This document shows positions 1-8,013 of a stretch of 20,793 bases of DNA, in pieces. This stretch comes from an uncultured Acetatifactor sp. (GTDB lineage Bacteria; Bacillota; Clostridia; Lachnospirales; Lachnospiraceae), in contig CAJULV010000066.1 of the NCBI GenBank assembly GCA_910587555.1, positions 1 to 20,793 on the forward strand, read 5' to 3'. The notes under the pieces are model-generated. The model was given only the letters and a program-made list of their open reading frames with translations, was not told the origin of the DNA and ran no database searches. The number at the start of each line of letters is the position of its first letter. The stretch's first letter is position 1. The position numbers were made by a program, and so were the translations under genes.

Positions 1-25
1 AAAAATAGGGATTTAATCCCTTTTT
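1..25. terminator. Probable bidirectional intrinsic terminator at the left edge
   Basis: A short stem GGGAT-TTA-ATCCC (8-20) is flanked by an A-run on the left (1-5) and a T-run on the right (21-25), so it could end transcription on either strand. The gene it serves on the plus strand lies outside the window. Called from structure alone; the stem is short but the U-tract is good. Confidence 0.5.
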
Positions 26-84
26 CACCTAACCGCTCTTTATTAAAGAACGTTGTTTCTCATTTAGTAATTGGAGTATATCAC

Positions 85-107
85 AAAATAAAATCGGTGT
101 AAACCGA
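85..107 (-). terminator. Candidate weak terminator downstream of the IclR regulator
   Basis: Read on the minus strand, a 5-bp stem TCGGT-TTAC-ACCGA (94-107) is followed by a T-rich run (93 down to 85). It lies about 125 nt past the IclR stop codon in AT-rich DNA without genes. A second hairpin (163-171 pairing with 181-189, nine base pairs made of TGCCTTTTT and its complement) lies closer to the stop but lacks a trailing T-tract. Either could be the 3' end of the IclR transcript. Confidence 0.35.
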
Positions 108-232
108 CAAAATAGACAATTCAGAGTTTACTTTTTTGTATATTTTTACGCTTCCCCTTGTCTGCCTTTTTCTGAAAACAAAAAAGGCACCCTTCAGGCA
201 TACGATGCAGCCCAAAGAGTACCCTGTAAAAA

Positions 233-988
233 TCAATTCCTTTCCTGCGCTTTCCTCAAAGTATTCCGCATGGTTTCCGCAATCTTTTCTATCCTCTCCG
301 CCGAAAACCTCAGTGAAGGCCCGCTGACGCTTACAGCCGCCAAAAGCTCTCCCCTTCGGCTGAAAACAGGCATTCCCACACACTTTACCCCAAACTCATG
401 CTCCATATTGTCCACGGAATATCCCCTCTCCCGGGTCAGCGCCAGGTCTTCCCTCAGGACTGCCGGATCCGTAATGGTATTTTCCGTAAAAGGATGCAGC
501 CCCCTGGAAATATAGTTCTCTGCCACTTCCTCCGGCAGGTGGGCCAAAATCGCCTTCCCGATACCGGTACAGTACATTTTTGCATGTTCTCCCAGAATAA
601 CCCGCATCATGTTATAAGATTCCACGGGGTGCATGGCTTCCAAATAGACTATTTCATCCTCCCTGGGTACCGCCAGGTAAACCACCTCTCCCGTTGCATC
701 CGCGATTTCCTGCATATAGGGCATCATGACCTTACGGATGTTAAAACGATCCCCCACAGACTGGCAGAGTTCGAGGATTCCCAGGCCCAGCTGGTATTTC
801 CCGCTCTCCGTATCCTGTTCCAGATAATTCATTGCCTGAAAGGTGGTCAGGATATTATGTACGTTGCTCTTGTTCAAATCCAGCATCTCGCTGATCTCCG
901 TCACACCAAGCCTGGGCTTCTTCACAAAGCAGTTTAAAATAGTCAGCGACTTCTGCAGGCTCTTTACCTTGATTTCCCCGTCTTCCAT
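233..988 (-). CDS. IclR family transcriptional regulator
   Basis: A 251-aa protein of normal length for the IclR family. The N-terminal ~60 residues form a winged helix-turn-helix: KSLTILNCF opens helix 1, and the recognition region is VTEISEMLDLNKSNVHNIL. The remainder (about 75-245) is the IclR effector-binding domain, with the usual GKAILAHLP and MPVFSRRGELLAAVSVSGP segments. Such proteins are dimeric DNA-binding repressors or activators of catabolic genes that respond to a small carbon metabolite; the effector cannot be read from this sequence. The start at 988 is chosen because homology begins there and an AAGGAT element precedes it. Upstream in-frame ATGs (1030, 1015) would add residues without family similarity. 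It is the last gene of the minus-strand run after proC, with a 202-bp spacer, so it may have its own promoter. Confidence 0.9.
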   Translation of the reverse strand: MEDGEIKVKSLQKSLTILNCFVKKPRLGVTEISEMLDLNKSNVHNILTTFQAMNYLEQDTESGKYQLGLGILELCQSVGDRFNIRKVMMPYMQEIADATGEVVYLAVPREDEIVYLEAMHPVESYNMMRVILGEHAKMYCTGIGKAILAHLPEEVAENYISRGLHPFTENTITDPAVLREDLALTRERGYSVDNMEHEFGVKCVGMPVFSRRGELLAAVSVSGPSLRFSAERIEKIAETMRNTLRKAQERN

Positions 989-1190
989 GGTTGCGGGCCA
1001 TCCTTTCTCTGTCATCCCCAACCCGTACAAGCCGTAACCGCTCGTTCGCCGTCTTGTACAGGGCCTCGTTTATAAAACCCCCATCATCCTCAGTCCGCCG
1101 TGAACTGCCGCATTCAGATATTCTGTACAAGCTACAGGATATCCGGTGTCTATGGCCTTCCATGCGGCAGCCCCGTCAGGCAGGCCGGTG
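989..1190. other. Spacer between proC and the IclR gene with three GTACAAG-type motifs
   Basis: No gene is supported here. The motif CTGTACAAG occurs at 1123-1131, its exact reverse complement CTTGTACAG at 1053-1061, and a near copy CGTACAAG at 1024-1031. They sit just upstream of the IclR start and could be autoregulatory half-sites, which is inference only. No convincing -35/-10 pair was found. Confidence 0.3.
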
Positions 1191-1985
1191 TTATATTCCC
1201 CTGGACTTGCTCACGCAGGCCTTCACCGCCTCAAACACCGCGCTGCGAAGCCCCTTTTCTTCCAGAACGCGCACCGCCTCAATGGTGGTACCCCCGGGAG
1301 AGCAGACCATGTCCTTCAGTTCCCCGGGATGCTTTCCGGTCTCCAGTACCATTTTCGCGCTCCCCAGCACCGCCTGGGCGGCAAATTTATATGCCTGCGG
1401 CCGGGACATGCCCTCCGCCACCGCCGCGTCCGCCATTGCTTCTATAAACATGAAAACATATGCCGGAGAACTGCCGCTGACCGCAGCCACCACGTCCATG
1501 AGATTCTCACTTACAATCTCCGTACTGCCGAAACCGCTGCAGACATCCCGAACCAGGGCAATCTCTTCTTTGGAGACATGTGCATTCGGGCACATCCCGA
1601 TCATCCCTTCCCTGACCATGGCAGGCGTATTTGGCATGGTACGTATTATTTTTACCGGTTTATCGAATACCCCCTCCAGCCAATCCAATGTTTTCCCCGG
1701 CGCAATGGCTACCACTATCTTATCCAGAGAAATGACATCCCTGATCTCTTCAATGACATCCCGGTAGTACTGAGGCTTCACTGCCAGAAACACCACATCG
1801 GCAAAACTTGCCACAATTTTGTTGTCCATAGATGTCAGAATGCCCAGATCCTTTTCGACGGCTGTCAGCGCCCCCGCCATGGCGTCCGACGCCATAATCT
1901 CGTTTTCCGTAATTTTTCCGGAGGCAATAATACCACGCATCATAGCGTTTCCCATATTTCCGCTTCCGATAAACCCTATTTTCAT
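1191..1985 (-). CDS. proC: Pyrroline-5-carboxylate reductase
   Basis: A 264-aa protein, typical for ProC, the cytosolic enzyme that reduces L-delta1-pyrroline-5-carboxylate to L-proline with NAD(P)H in the last step of proline synthesis. The N-terminus MKIGFIGSGNMG is the Rossmann dinucleotide-binding glycine motif. AVKPQ and RTMPNTPA are conserved around the cofactor site. The C-terminal dimerisation and substrate domain carries SGSSPAYVFMFIEAMADAA and the signature MVCSPGGTTIEAV. The start is fixed by an AGGAG site seven bases upstream. It lies 206 bp after the nucleoside kinase stop, across a spacer with repeats and a strong stem, so it may form its own transcription unit. Confidence 0.95.
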   Translation of the reverse strand: MKIGFIGSGNMGNAMMRGIIASGKITENEIMASDAMAGALTAVEKDLGILTSMDNKIVASFADVVFLAVKPQYYRDVIEEIRDVISLDKIVVAIAPGKTLDWLEGVFDKPVKIIRTMPNTPAMVREGMIGMCPNAHVSKEEIALVRDVCSGFGSTEIVSENLMDVVAAVSGSSPAYVFMFIEAMADAAVAEGMSRPQAYKFAAQAVLGSAKMVLETGKHPGELKDMVCSPGGTTIEAVRVLEEKGLRSAVFEAVKACVSKSRGI

Positions 1986-2032
1986 TGTCTTTCTCCTGTA
2001 TTCCTTTCTTTTTTGTATTTCTTATATTTCTA

Positions 2033-2070
2033 CCGCAATCCCTGTCTGCCTTAATTCGCAGGGATTGCGG
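2033..2070. promoter_or_regulatory. Perfect 12-bp inverted repeat upstream of proC
   Basis: CCGCAATCCCTG (2033-2044) pairs perfectly with CAGGGATTGCGG (2059-2070) across a 14-nt loop. On the minus strand it lies ~48 nt before the proC ATG, at the 5' side of its leader. No U-run follows on either strand, so it is not a classical terminator. An mRNA leader stem, a processing site or a large operator are the options. Confidence 0.45.
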
Positions 2071-2073
2071 GAA

Positions 2074-2175
2074 ATTTCTTTCCGGTATCCTACTCCTCCG
2101 AATTCATATCTGCCCTTTCGACACCATTCTTCGGCGCATCCGGCATTTCCTTCCGGTATCCTACTCCTCCGAATC
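2074..2175. repeat. Pair of ~31-bp direct repeats, 71-bp offset
   Basis: TTCCGGTATCCTACTCCTCC and flanking bases occur at 2074-2104 and again at 2145-2175, with about one mismatch. The right copy begins 16 bp past the nucleoside kinase stop (2191, read on minus); the left copy adjoins the 12-bp stem before proC. The sequence between the copies is not conserved, so this is a duplicated element rather than a simple tandem array. Confidence 0.75.
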
Positions 2176-2190
2176 CCTGCTTCCCGGTCT

Positions 2191-3846
2191 TTATACGTTA
2201 AAGCAGCTGCCTCCCACAAACTCTCTGCAGATGGAATTATTGGGCAGGCTCTCGCTGGGTACGCACAGGAAATAATCAAGGAACTTCAGCAGCCGCTTTG
2301 CCTCGTAATATTCCGGCGCCTCCTTGGGAATCTGAAAGAGCAGCGGCTCCGCGAAGGTTTTCAACATGGCAAGCTCATAGATAAGCGCCGAGTTGAACAT
2401 GGCATCGGCTTCCTCCTGGAAAGGAAAGATATTCTCCTCCTCCCCTCTCCGCACGGAATGCCACATCTGAATCGTCCTCTGGGCGCTGGCGCCCCTGGTG
2501 CGGGCATCCCTTACCATTCTCCGCAGCAATCTGCCGTCCGTAGTTGGAATCCGGTTATGTCCGTCCACATTCAGGGTAGTCAGGGCACTGATATAGATCT
2601 TGTACTTGCTCTCTTCCGGCAGTGCATAGGACATCTTTTCATTCAGTCCATGGATTCCCTCCAGCACCAGGATATCATTCGCTCCCAGCTGCAGAAAATC
2701 TCCCCTGTATTCCCTCTGCCCGGTCTTGAAATTAAATACCGGCATCTCCACCCGCTCGCCTGCCAGCAGGCTCACCATATTGTCGTTAAACAGCTTGACA
2801 TCGATAGCTTCCAGACACTCGAAATTGTAGTCTCCGTTCTCATCCCTGGGCGTCAGCTCCCTGTTTACAAAGTAATTGTCCAGGGCAATCGGCCTGGGTA
2901 TCTTTCCCAGTGTCCGCAGCTGAATGGACAGCCTGTGGGAAAAACTGGTTTTGCCCGAGGAAGACGGCCCTGCTATCATGACAAATTTTACGCCTTCACG
3001 TTCCGTAATATCTCTGGCAATCTCTCCTATTTTTCTCTCCTGCTCCGCCTCCTGCACCAGGATAAGGTCCCTCATGGAACCGTTGCATATCTGGTCGTTC
3101 AGGTCGCCAACCGTCTCAATCCCGGCCGTCCTGCCCCATTCCATAGCCCTCTCCATGGTCTCGAACAGCTTCTTACTCTCTGTAAACGGCTCTACCAGCG
3201 TAGGATTTGCCTTTGTCGGCAGCACCAGCATAAAACCGTTTTTATAGGGAACCACATCGTACCACTTCACATAACCTGCATTTGGCAGCATATATCCGTA
3301 ATAATAATCACAATATCCGTCTATTTCGTACACATTGACGTTGGAACTCATCCGGTAATGGAAGAGTTTGACCTTATCTTCCATCCCCTTTTCCCTAAAA
3401 ATTGCCACAGCGTCATCTATAGGATAGGAATGCTTCATGAACGGCGTTTTGGCGTCTGACAGTTCCCGCATCCTATCCATAATCCGTTCCGCACTTTTCG
3501 CGCTGACGGGCACTTCTCCGAAAGTATTCACATAAATTCCCCTGCCGATGGTAAATTCCACACAGCTTTTCCGCGCCGCTTCCGCACCGAACACATCGTG
3601 AATTCCCTTCAGAAAAAGCATGGTAGCCGTGCGCACATAGGTTTTATGCCCCACATCGTCCCTGAGGGTGAAAAAATCCAGCCTGCAGTCTCTGTTGACT
3701 TTCTTGAAAAGTTCCCGGATCTTACCGTTTGCTGCCACCACGGCTATGGTGCCGTCATACTCCTTCTGATATTCCGAAACGATGGACTCATATGTAGTTC
3801 CCCGCTGAACCTGCTTCTGCTCTCCCCGAATTGTAACCGTAACCAT
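2191..3846 (-). CDS. TGS-domain nucleoside (uridine-like) kinase
   Basis: A 551-aa protein with an unusual but known architecture. Residues 1-60 are a TGS ubiquitin-like domain, and 60-230 resemble the second additional domain of threonyl-tRNA synthetase. A phosphoribulokinase/uridine kinase-type P-loop kinase follows, with Walker A GPSSSGKT at residues 293-300, then SHRLSIQLR, and IALDNYFVNRELTPRDENG, the equivalent of the uridine kinase substrate loop. The likely reaction is ATP-dependent phosphorylation of a nucleoside (uridine or cytidine) in pyrimidine salvage, and the ThrRS-like front end suggests RNA binding or regulation; substrate and role are inferred. The start is supported by a GGAAGGGCAGGT site immediately before the ATG. 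It begins 21 bp after trmK ends, so the two are probably cotranscribed. Confidence 0.85.
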   Translation of the reverse strand: MVTVTIRGEQKQVQRGTTYESIVSEYQKEYDGTIAVVAANGKIRELFKKVNRDCRLDFFTLRDDVGHKTYVRTATMLFLKGIHDVFGAEAARKSCVEFTIGRGIYVNTFGEVPVSAKSAERIMDRMRELSDAKTPFMKHSYPIDDAVAIFREKGMEDKVKLFHYRMSSNVNVYEIDGYCDYYYGYMLPNAGYVKWYDVVPYKNGFMLVLPTKANPTLVEPFTESKKLFETMERAMEWGRTAGIETVGDLNDQICNGSMRDLILVQEAEQERKIGEIARDITEREGVKFVMIAGPSSSGKTSFSHRLSIQLRTLGKIPRPIALDNYFVNRELTPRDENGDYNFECLEAIDVKLFNDNMVSLLAGERVEMPVFNFKTGQREYRGDFLQLGANDILVLEGIHGLNEKMSYALPEESKYKIYISALTTLNVDGHNRIPTTDGRLLRRMVRDARTRGASAQRTIQMWHSVRRGEEENIFPFQEEADAMFNSALIYELAMLKTFAEPLLFQIPKEAPEYYEAKRLLKFLDYFLCVPSESLPNNSICREFVGGSCFNV

Positions 3847-3867
3847 ACCTGCCCTTCCTTTCTTTTT

Positions 3868-4959
3868 TCATTTCAGTCCTTTGGAAATTCCTTTTTCCGT
3901 ATCATCCATATCGCATCCGGCAGAATCGCTCCCACAGCCTCGGCACTGTCTCCCAAAACAGATTCCCAGCGCCGTCTCGATATCCTCCAGTTCATGGTGT
4001 ACTTCTTCCAGACGCCTCTGTGCCTTTGCGGTTCCGGCAGACATCAGAGATTGTTCCAGCTTCTTCACATAGCATTGCCTCTGCCGCAGATACTGCAGAA
4101 GCACGGGATGTCCTCCCTGCAGGAGCTGTCTCCCATATAAATCGTACAGCCGCCGGATTCCCGTCTCCACAGCCGCCGGACTCACAGTGCCGTCATTCGG
4201 CAACGTCCTGCCGCTTCCCCGGGCCGCATCCGCACCGCCCCATACCGCCTTCATGGCAAAATAGTACTTTCCGTCCTCTATCACGGCATCCTCATCAATC
4301 ACATCAAAGCCTGATTCCCGAAGAAACGCCCGAAACTGCGGCAGTTCCGACTGGGGTTGGAGAACCAGTTCCCGCATTCTCCCTGCTTTTTCCATGCCAT
4401 CCCTGAGAATCCGCTCCATCAGCCTTCCTCCCATGCCGGCACACACCATCGTATCGGCTTCCCCGGGCCTGCACGCCGCAAGTCCGTCAGATAATCTCAC
4501 ATCTATGTAGTCATTCAGTCCGTATTCCGCAATATGTGCCTTTGCAGCCGCCAACGGCCCTTCCCGCACATCCATTGCAATCGCTCCCGGGCAGATCCCC
4601 GAACTGACCAGGCTGATGGCCAGATACCCATGGTCGCATCCCACATCAACCAGCCGATTTCCCGGTGTCACCATGCCCGCCAGCATCTGAAGCCGTCCTG
4701 ACAACATGACTGTACTCCCGCCCATGTTCTCAGCTGCCTTCATGCGCTCTTCCGCTTCCGGACACCGCTTCCCGCCGCCCGTCTCTGCCGCCTCCGGTCT
4801 GTTTCTGTCTTCCATACACCGGACTTCTCTGCCCCACTTCCCTGCTGCCTTCATGCACACTTCCGGATTCCGGACTTCTCTGCCCCACGCCGCTGTCTTT
4901 TCCGGACTCTCGTCTTCCGGATTCCAACCGCTTTTTTTCGCTCCCCACACCTCTGCCAT
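3868..4959 (-). CDS. trmK: tRNA (adenine(22)-N1)-methyltransferase TrmK
   Basis: A class I SAM-dependent methyltransferase that makes m1A22 in bacterial tRNAs. The family core begins at MLSGRLQMLAGMV (ATG at 4707). It is followed by the SAM motif I LVDVGCDHGYLAISL, then RLSDGLAACRPGEADTMVCAGMGG and LVLQPQSELPQFRAFL, all as in YqfN/TrmK. The C-terminus is a predicted coiled coil (LRQRQCYVKKLEQSL to the ELEDIETAL segment). Two starts compete. The ATG at 4959 overlaps the rpoD stop by one base (TGATG), implying translational coupling, but it adds 84 residues of charged repetitive sequence unknown in the family. The ATG at 4707 has a good GGGAG site seven bases upstream and gives the usual length. 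The outer start is given, but the inner one is at least as likely. The rpoD-trmK neighbourhood is a conserved Firmicutes arrangement. Confidence 0.9.
   Translation of the reverse strand: MAEVWGAKKSGWNPEDESPEKTAAWGREVRNPEVCMKAAGKWGREVRCMEDRNRPEAAETGGGKRCPEAEERMKAAENMGGSTVMLSGRLQMLAGMVTPGNRLVDVGCDHGYLAISLVSSGICPGAIAMDVREGPLAAAKAHIAEYGLNDYIDVRLSDGLAACRPGEADTMVCAGMGGRLMERILRDGMEKAGRMRELVLQPQSELPQFRAFLRESGFDVIDEDAVIEDGKYYFAMKAVWGGADAARGSGRTLPNDGTVSPAAVETGIRRLYDLYGRQLLQGGHPVLLQYLRQRQCYVKKLEQSLMSAGTAKAQRRLEEVHHELEDIETALGICFGRQCRGCGSDSAGCDMDDTEKGISKGLK
4708..4959 (-). repeat. Imperfect repeats in the optional N-terminal segment of trmK
   Basis: GGACTTCTCTGCCCCAC occurs at 4821 and 4872 (51-bp offset, in frame, giving WGREVR twice). 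GCTGCCTTCATGC occurs at 4733 and 4844 (111-bp offset). The encoded peptide is Glu/Gly/Arg/Lys-rich with no recognisable domain. It may be a repeat-expanded spacer between rpoD and trmK that happens to be open. Confidence 0.5.
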
Positions 4960-6065
4960 CAATCCAGATAATCCTTCAGCTTTCTGCTGCGGCTGGGGTG
5001 ACGCAATTTGCGGAGTGCTTTCGCCTCAATCTGACGGATACGCTCACGGGTTACTTTGAATTCCTTTCCCACTTCCTCCAAAGTACGGGCACGGCCGTCA
5101 TCCAGCCCGAAACGCAGGCGCAGAACCTTCCGCTCCCTCTCCGTCAGCGTCTCCAGCACTTCCTCCAGCTGCTCTTTCAGCAAAGTAAACGCCGCTGCGT
5201 CTGCGGGCACAGGCACCTTGTCGTCCTCGATAAAGTCTCCCAGGTGGCTGTCCTCCTCCTCGCCGATCGGCGTCTCCATGGAAACCGGCTCCTGGCTGAT
5301 CTTCAGAATCTCCCGAACCCTGTCCACAGGCATTTTCATTTCCTCCGCAATCTCTTCCGGGGTAGGTTCACGCCCAAGCTCCTGCAGCAGCTGCCTGCTG
5401 ACACGGATCAGCTTATTGATCGTCTCCACCATATGAACGGGAATCCGTATAGTCCTCGCCTGATCCGCAATGGCCCTGGTAATGGCCTGTCGAATCCACC
5501 AGGTTGCATAGGTGGAAAATTTAAATCCTTTGCAGTAGTCAAATTTTTCCACAGCCTTAATCAGGCCCAGGTTGCCCTCCTGGATCAGATCCAGGAACAG
5601 CATGCCCCTGCCCACGTAGCGCTTGGCGATGCTGACCACCAGGCGCAGGTTCGCCTCTGCCAGACGCTTCTTCGCCTCCTGGTCTCCCTGCTCCATCCGC
5701 TGTGCCAGTTCGATTTCTTCATCCGCGGAAAGCAGCGGAACCTTGCCTATTTCCTTCAGATACATGCGGACCGGGTCCTCCAGGCTGATACCGTCCGGTA
5801 TACTGAGATCCAGATTCTCCATGTCCACCTCATCCTCTTCCGTGAGGATGATATCGTCCACTACCTCGTCATCCGTAATCCGGAGTACATCCACGTTGCT
5901 CTGCTCCAGTGCATCCAGAATCTTCTCAAACTGTTCCTCTTCCAAAGGCATATCAGAAAAAAAATCACTGATTTCCTGATATTCCAGTACGTTTTTCTTC
6001 TTTTTGGCCATGTTCAGGAGTTCTTTTATTTTCTCCTCAAATTTTGCCCGTATATTTTCATCCAT
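4959..6065 (-). CDS. rpoD: Housekeeping RNA polymerase sigma factor (sigma-70/SigA)
   Basis: A 368-aa primary sigma factor, the usual Firmicutes SigA length, which directs core RNA polymerase to -35/-10 promoters. Region 1.1 is the acidic N-terminus (about 1-85). Region 1.2 includes DPVRMYLKEIGKVPLLS. Region 2 has NLRLVVSIAKRYVGRGM, then the 2.3/2.4 promoter-melting and -10 helix FSTYATWWIRQAITRAI. Region 3 is IPVHMVETINKL onward, and the region 4.2 helix-turn-helix is TLEEVGKEFKVTRERIRQIE near the C-terminus. An in-frame extension reaches 6230, but homology and an AAGGA-type site favour the ATG at 6065, after which the normal acidic N-terminus begins. It follows dnaG by 175 bp with its own promoter in the gap, and overlaps the outer trmK start. 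Confidence 0.96.
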   Translation of the reverse strand: MDENIRAKFEEKIKELLNMAKKKKNVLEYQEISDFFSDMPLEEEQFEKILDALEQSNVDVLRITDDEVVDDIILTEEDEVDMENLDLSIPDGISLEDPVRMYLKEIGKVPLLSADEEIELAQRMEQGDQEAKKRLAEANLRLVVSIAKRYVGRGMLFLDLIQEGNLGLIKAVEKFDYCKGFKFSTYATWWIRQAITRAIADQARTIRIPVHMVETINKLIRVSRQLLQELGREPTPEEIAEEMKMPVDRVREILKISQEPVSMETPIGEEEDSHLGDFIEDDKVPVPADAAAFTLLKEQLEEVLETLTERERKVLRLRFGLDDGRARTLEEVGKEFKVTRERIRQIEAKALRKLRHPSRSRKLKDYLD

Positions 6066-6120
6066 CGTAATGATTCCATCCTTCCCCGGGAGGTACTTCC
6101 CCGTTACCATTCCCCTGACT

Positions 6121-6148
6121 ACTATAGCTTTGCAAACCCTGTAATCAA
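6121..6148 (-). promoter_or_regulatory. Sigma-A promoter for rpoD
   Basis: On the minus strand TTGATT (6143-6148) and TATAGT (6121-6126) are separated by 16 bp. They lie in the dnaG-rpoD spacer, about 55 nt upstream of the rpoD ATG. This gives rpoD a transcription start independent of dnaG, as is common in this operon. Confidence 0.55.
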
Positions 6149-6181
6149 TAGTATGACATATCCTTTTATCTGGTTCCCCCG

Positions 6182-6226
6182 CCCCCGAAAGTTCTCCTGC
6201 AGGCAAGGCCTGCACATGGGGGTTTT
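6182..6226. terminator. Strong hairpin between dnaG and rpoD
   Basis: A 7-bp stem with a 3-nt loop (TGCAGGC-AAG-GCCTGCA, 6198-6214) lies inside an outer CCCCC...GGGGG pairing. Read on the plus strand, it is followed by TTTTT (6222-6226) and would be an intrinsic terminator. On the minus strand, along dnaG transcription, it lacks a U-run and may only attenuate or mark a processing site upstream of the rpoD promoter. Confidence 0.45.
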
Positions 6227-6240
6227 TCAATATCTTAACC

Positions 6241-8013
6241 TTAATCCAGGGAAATATGCGCTTTTGCCAGTTCTTCCAGCGCTTTCTTGCCCTCGATAGC
6301 CTGTGCCAGGGCGCCGACGTCCGCTCCCATATGGGCTACATGATATTCGTAGCTGTTCTTTTTCACGGAGAGCAGAATATCCCGAAACGCCTTCTCCTTC
6401 TCCGGCTCCGTATCCAGAGAAGGAATATTCGCCGAAAAAAGCGCCGCCGCCTCCCGCTGTTCCTCTTCTTCCTCAAACATACTGATAATACCCGCCGGGT
6501 TAAAGGTTCCCTGCTCCAGTTCCCGAAACAGACGTTCTGCCACCCGACGATACACCCCCTCTGTAAAATCCTCAACGGAGATGTATTTTTGAATCTTACC
6601 ATACAGCCGGGGCTTGTCCGCAATCCAGGAAAGCAGCAGCCTCTGCGCGCGTTTCGCCTTGTCCTCCGCCGTGCGCTTCGGCCGTACACCTGATTTGGCC
6701 CGCTCCGGCATTTTGACCAGTCCGGTCTGCGCCGCATATCCCACAACCAGCTTCCGCAGATTTTCCACCCCGATAAAATATTTCTCCGCCACCGCCTGAA
6801 GATAATTGTCCCGCTCCACCTCCTCCGAAAAGCTGCACAGCTTCCTGGCAATCTCCCTGTGAAACTTCGTCTTCTCCTCCGGATCTTCCATATGAAACTG
6901 CCCTTCCAGAACGCTGATTTCAAAGAAGAAACTGTTCTCAGCCTGGCGAATCCGTTCTTCAAACGCCTCCCTGCCCAGCGCTTTCATAAATTCATCCGGG
7001 TCTTTATAAGGCTGCATATGAATGACTTTGCCGGTCAATCCTGCCTCCCTCAGGATACCGATACCTCTCAGCGCCGCCTTAACACCGGCACCGTCGCTGT
7101 CATAGGCCAGCAGCACGTTATCCGTATACCGCCGCAGAAGAGCCGCCTGCTCCGCCGTAAAAGCGGTCCCCAGCGATGCCACCGCCTGGGTAAAGCCCGC
7201 CTGATGCATGGCAATGACATCCATATACCCCTCGCAGAGAATGATATTGGAACTCCTGGCCCTTCTGGCATAATTCAGCCCGTACAGATTCCGCCGTTTG
7301 TCAAATACCGGTGTCTCGGGAGAGTTTAAGTACTTCGGCTCGCCGTCCCCCATCACCCGGCCCCCGAAGCCGATAACCCGGTTATTGATATCCTGGATCG
7401 GATACATGACACGGTTCCAGAATTGACTCATCATTCCGTGTTTTTCGGAATGACCGGCAAGCCCGGCTTCCTGAATCAACTCGTCCTCAAACCCCTTCCC
7501 CCGCAGGTACTCCACAAGCAAGGACCCGTTCTTCCCGGCATACCCCAGGCCGAACCGCTGCATGGTCTCGTCCGTAAGTTCCCTTTTCTTCAGATACTGG
7601 TATCCGATTGCTCCCTGGGGCGTGCGGAGCTGGTAATAGAAAAACTTCGCGGCCTCCTTATTTACCGCCAGAAGCCTTGCCCTCCTGCTCTCCCGTTTGC
7701 GTCCCTCCTCCGACTCGTCCGCCTCCGGCAGCTGCACCCCCGCACGCTCCGCCAGCATCTTTACCGCCTCGGGAAAGGAATAATTCTCATAGTTCATCAC
7801 AAAGGTATATACATTCCCTCCCGCCCCGCATCCGAAGCAATGGTATACCTGAAGGTTGCCGTTGACGGAAAAAGAGGGCGATTTCTCGTTGTGGAAAGGG
7901 CATAACCCCCAATGACGGCCGCCCTTTTTCTGCAGCCGGACATGCTCCGACACGACTTCCACGATATCGTTTTTTGACCTGACTTCCTCCACTAATTCAT
8001 CGGAATAAAACAT
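6241..8013 (-). CDS. dnaG: DNA primase
   Basis: A 590-aa primase that synthesises RNA primers at the replication fork with the replicative helicase. The N-terminal CHC2 zinc site is visible as C38-P-F-H41 and C59-F-G-C62. The Toprim catalytic core includes IGFGGRVMGDGEPKYLNSPET, the catalytic-glutamate motif EGYMDVI (261-267) and the metal-binding DSDGAG (305-310). The C-terminal ~140 residues are the helicase-interaction region and are divergent, as usual. An open frame extends to 8310, but the ATG at 8013 has an excellent GGGAGG site and matches the family N-terminus. The upstream extension runs through a 70-bp tandem repeat and is not coding. Downstream rpoD and upstream dgt complete the replication/transcription block. 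Confidence 0.96.
   Translation of the reverse strand: MFYSDELVEEVRSKNDIVEVVSEHVRLQKKGGRHWGLCPFHNEKSPSFSVNGNLQVYHCFGCGAGGNVYTFVMNYENYSFPEAVKMLAERAGVQLPEADESEEGRKRESRRARLLAVNKEAAKFFYYQLRTPQGAIGYQYLKKRELTDETMQRFGLGYAGKNGSLLVEYLRGKGFEDELIQEAGLAGHSEKHGMMSQFWNRVMYPIQDINNRVIGFGGRVMGDGEPKYLNSPETPVFDKRRNLYGLNYARRARSSNIILCEGYMDVIAMHQAGFTQAVASLGTAFTAEQAALLRRYTDNVLLAYDSDGAGVKAALRGIGILREAGLTGKVIHMQPYKDPDEFMKALGREAFEERIRQAENSFFFEISVLEGQFHMEDPEEKTKFHREIARKLCSFSEEVERDNYLQAVAEKYFIGVENLRKLVVGYAAQTGLVKMPERAKSGVRPKRTAEDKAKRAQRLLLSWIADKPRLYGKIQKYISVEDFTEGVYRRVAERLFRELEQGTFNPAGIISMFEEEEEQREAAALFSANIPSLDTEPEKEKAFRDILLSVKKNSYEYHVAHMGADVGALAQAIEGKKALEELAKAHISLD

Noticed and set aside
1819..3459. 546-aa plus-strand open frame
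   Set aside because: Antisense to proC and the nucleoside kinase, whose conserved motifs are clear; no domain or ribosome site in the plus frame.
4998..6299. 433-aa plus-strand open frame opposite rpoD
   Set aside because: Shadow of the rpoD codon pattern; no recognisable domain.
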